From Planobacterium oryzisoli (lineage in GTDB: Bacteria > Bacteroidota > Bacteroidia > Flavobacteriales > Weeksellaceae), in contig NZ_JADKYY010000006.1 in NCBI RefSeq assembly GCF_015354315.1, positions 99,071 through 163,070 of the forward strand: DNA of 64,000 bases, written 5' to 3'. The position numbers and the translations under genes are program-made. The notes under the pieces are model-generated. The model was given only the letters and a program-made list of their open reading frames with translations, made no database searches and was not told the DNA's origin. Of the stretch, positions 63,955 through 64,000 are shown piece by piece (the first letter of the stretch is position 1; every line of letters starts with the position of its first letter).

Positions 63955-63998
63955 GTTTTTAGCCCAAGCAGAAGGACGGTTTATGCCGTCCTTTTCTT
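63955..63998. repeat. Dispersed 44-base hairpin repeat, copy B
   Basis: GTTTTTAGCCCAAG and the hairpin AAGGACGG...CCGTCCTT with TTTT. It matches copy A at 26312-26355 at 40 of 44 bases; three of the differences lie outside the stem. It lies about 40 bases past the ahcY terminator and almost at the window edge. An extra copy of the 5' flank (TTTTGTTTTTAGCC) is seen at about 63914-63927. Confidence 0.7.
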
Positions 63999-64000
63999 GA

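Overview
The window looks like a chromosomal segment of a flavobacterium (Bacteroidota, Flavobacteriia), most like the Weeksellaceae (Chryseobacterium / Elizabethkingia / Riemerella side). The basis is the Bacteroidota promoter signature TAnnTTTG (in several cases with TTTG 18-19 bases upstream) in front of many genes, the general lack of Shine-Dalgarno sequences, an atpD-atpC pair apart from the rest of the ATP synthase genes, and families typical of this class (DUF2723, DUF4199, DUF4920, DUF6526, GIN-domain lipoprotein, 2-subunit 3-oxoacid CoA-transferase). It is densely coded core chromosome. I see no phage, insertion sequence, CRISPR array, tRNA or rRNA, and no abrupt compositional island.

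Layout. 0-3.4 kb: 5' part of a DUF2723 membrane protein, then a PLP beta-replacement enzyme and an alpha-oxoamine synthase side by side, which together fit the first two steps of capnine (sulfonolipid) synthesis. 3.5-9.6 kb: atpC-atpD, ribF, an MmcQ/YjbR protein, an NAD(P)-binding protein, a glutathione-peroxidase lipoprotein, a LolA-like protein and kdsB. 9.7-15 kb: aminotransferase, phosphohexomutase, GIN lipoprotein, family-2 glycosyltransferase and DUF4199 protein, all on the minus strand, then the SRP RNA gene (plus strand). 15.2-19.4 kb: MBL hydrolase, menA, menB, DUF2007 and amino-acid permease, a minus-strand run that includes menaquinone genes. 19.5-23.3 kb: DUF4920 protein, M14 peptidase, a TerC-family membrane protein and a small XRE regulator. 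The last two have copies of the same palindrome TACAnnTGTA in their promoter regions. 23.4-32.4 kb: scoAB, pirin, rplS, aminopeptidase P, P-type ATPase and M28 peptidase. 32.5-36.3 kb: DUF6526 protein, small lipoprotein, type IB topoisomerase, an unlisted 55-residue membrane protein and pruA. 36.3-45 kb: ppdK, fabH, corA, then SDR/DUF2200/YdeI facing an ALDH3-type dehydrogenase, and a thioredoxin-like protein. 45-49.3 kb: LpxL-type acyltransferase coupled to a glycosyltransferase, a CNNM/CorC protein, an exonuclease and apaG. 49.4-53.5 kb: odhB and sucA. 53.6-59.4 kb: an SRPBCC protein and the glycogen genes glgB-glgA-glgC. 59.6-64 kb: FUSC protein, Sfp-type phosphopantetheinyl transferase and ahcY.

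How genes work together. Glycogen: the phosphohexomutase at 11-12.7 kb could supply glucose-1-phosphate to GlgC, GlgA and GlgB. Envelope: KdsB, the LpxL-like enzyme, FabH, the glycosyltransferases and the capnine pair all feed the outer membrane. Respiration: SucA/OdhB, MenA/MenB and AtpD/AtpC are central energy genes.

Most notable items: the capnine gene pair; the shared TACAnnTGTA operators linking the XRE regulator to the TerC gene; a 44-base hairpin repeat present after rplS and again after ahcY, 37 kb apart; an unlisted 55-residue membrane protein; and a recurring pattern in which the promoter's own TTG looks like an in-frame start and would lengthen proteins wrongly. No clearly new multi-gene defence or mobile system is visible. 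All calls are from reading the sequence without database searches.
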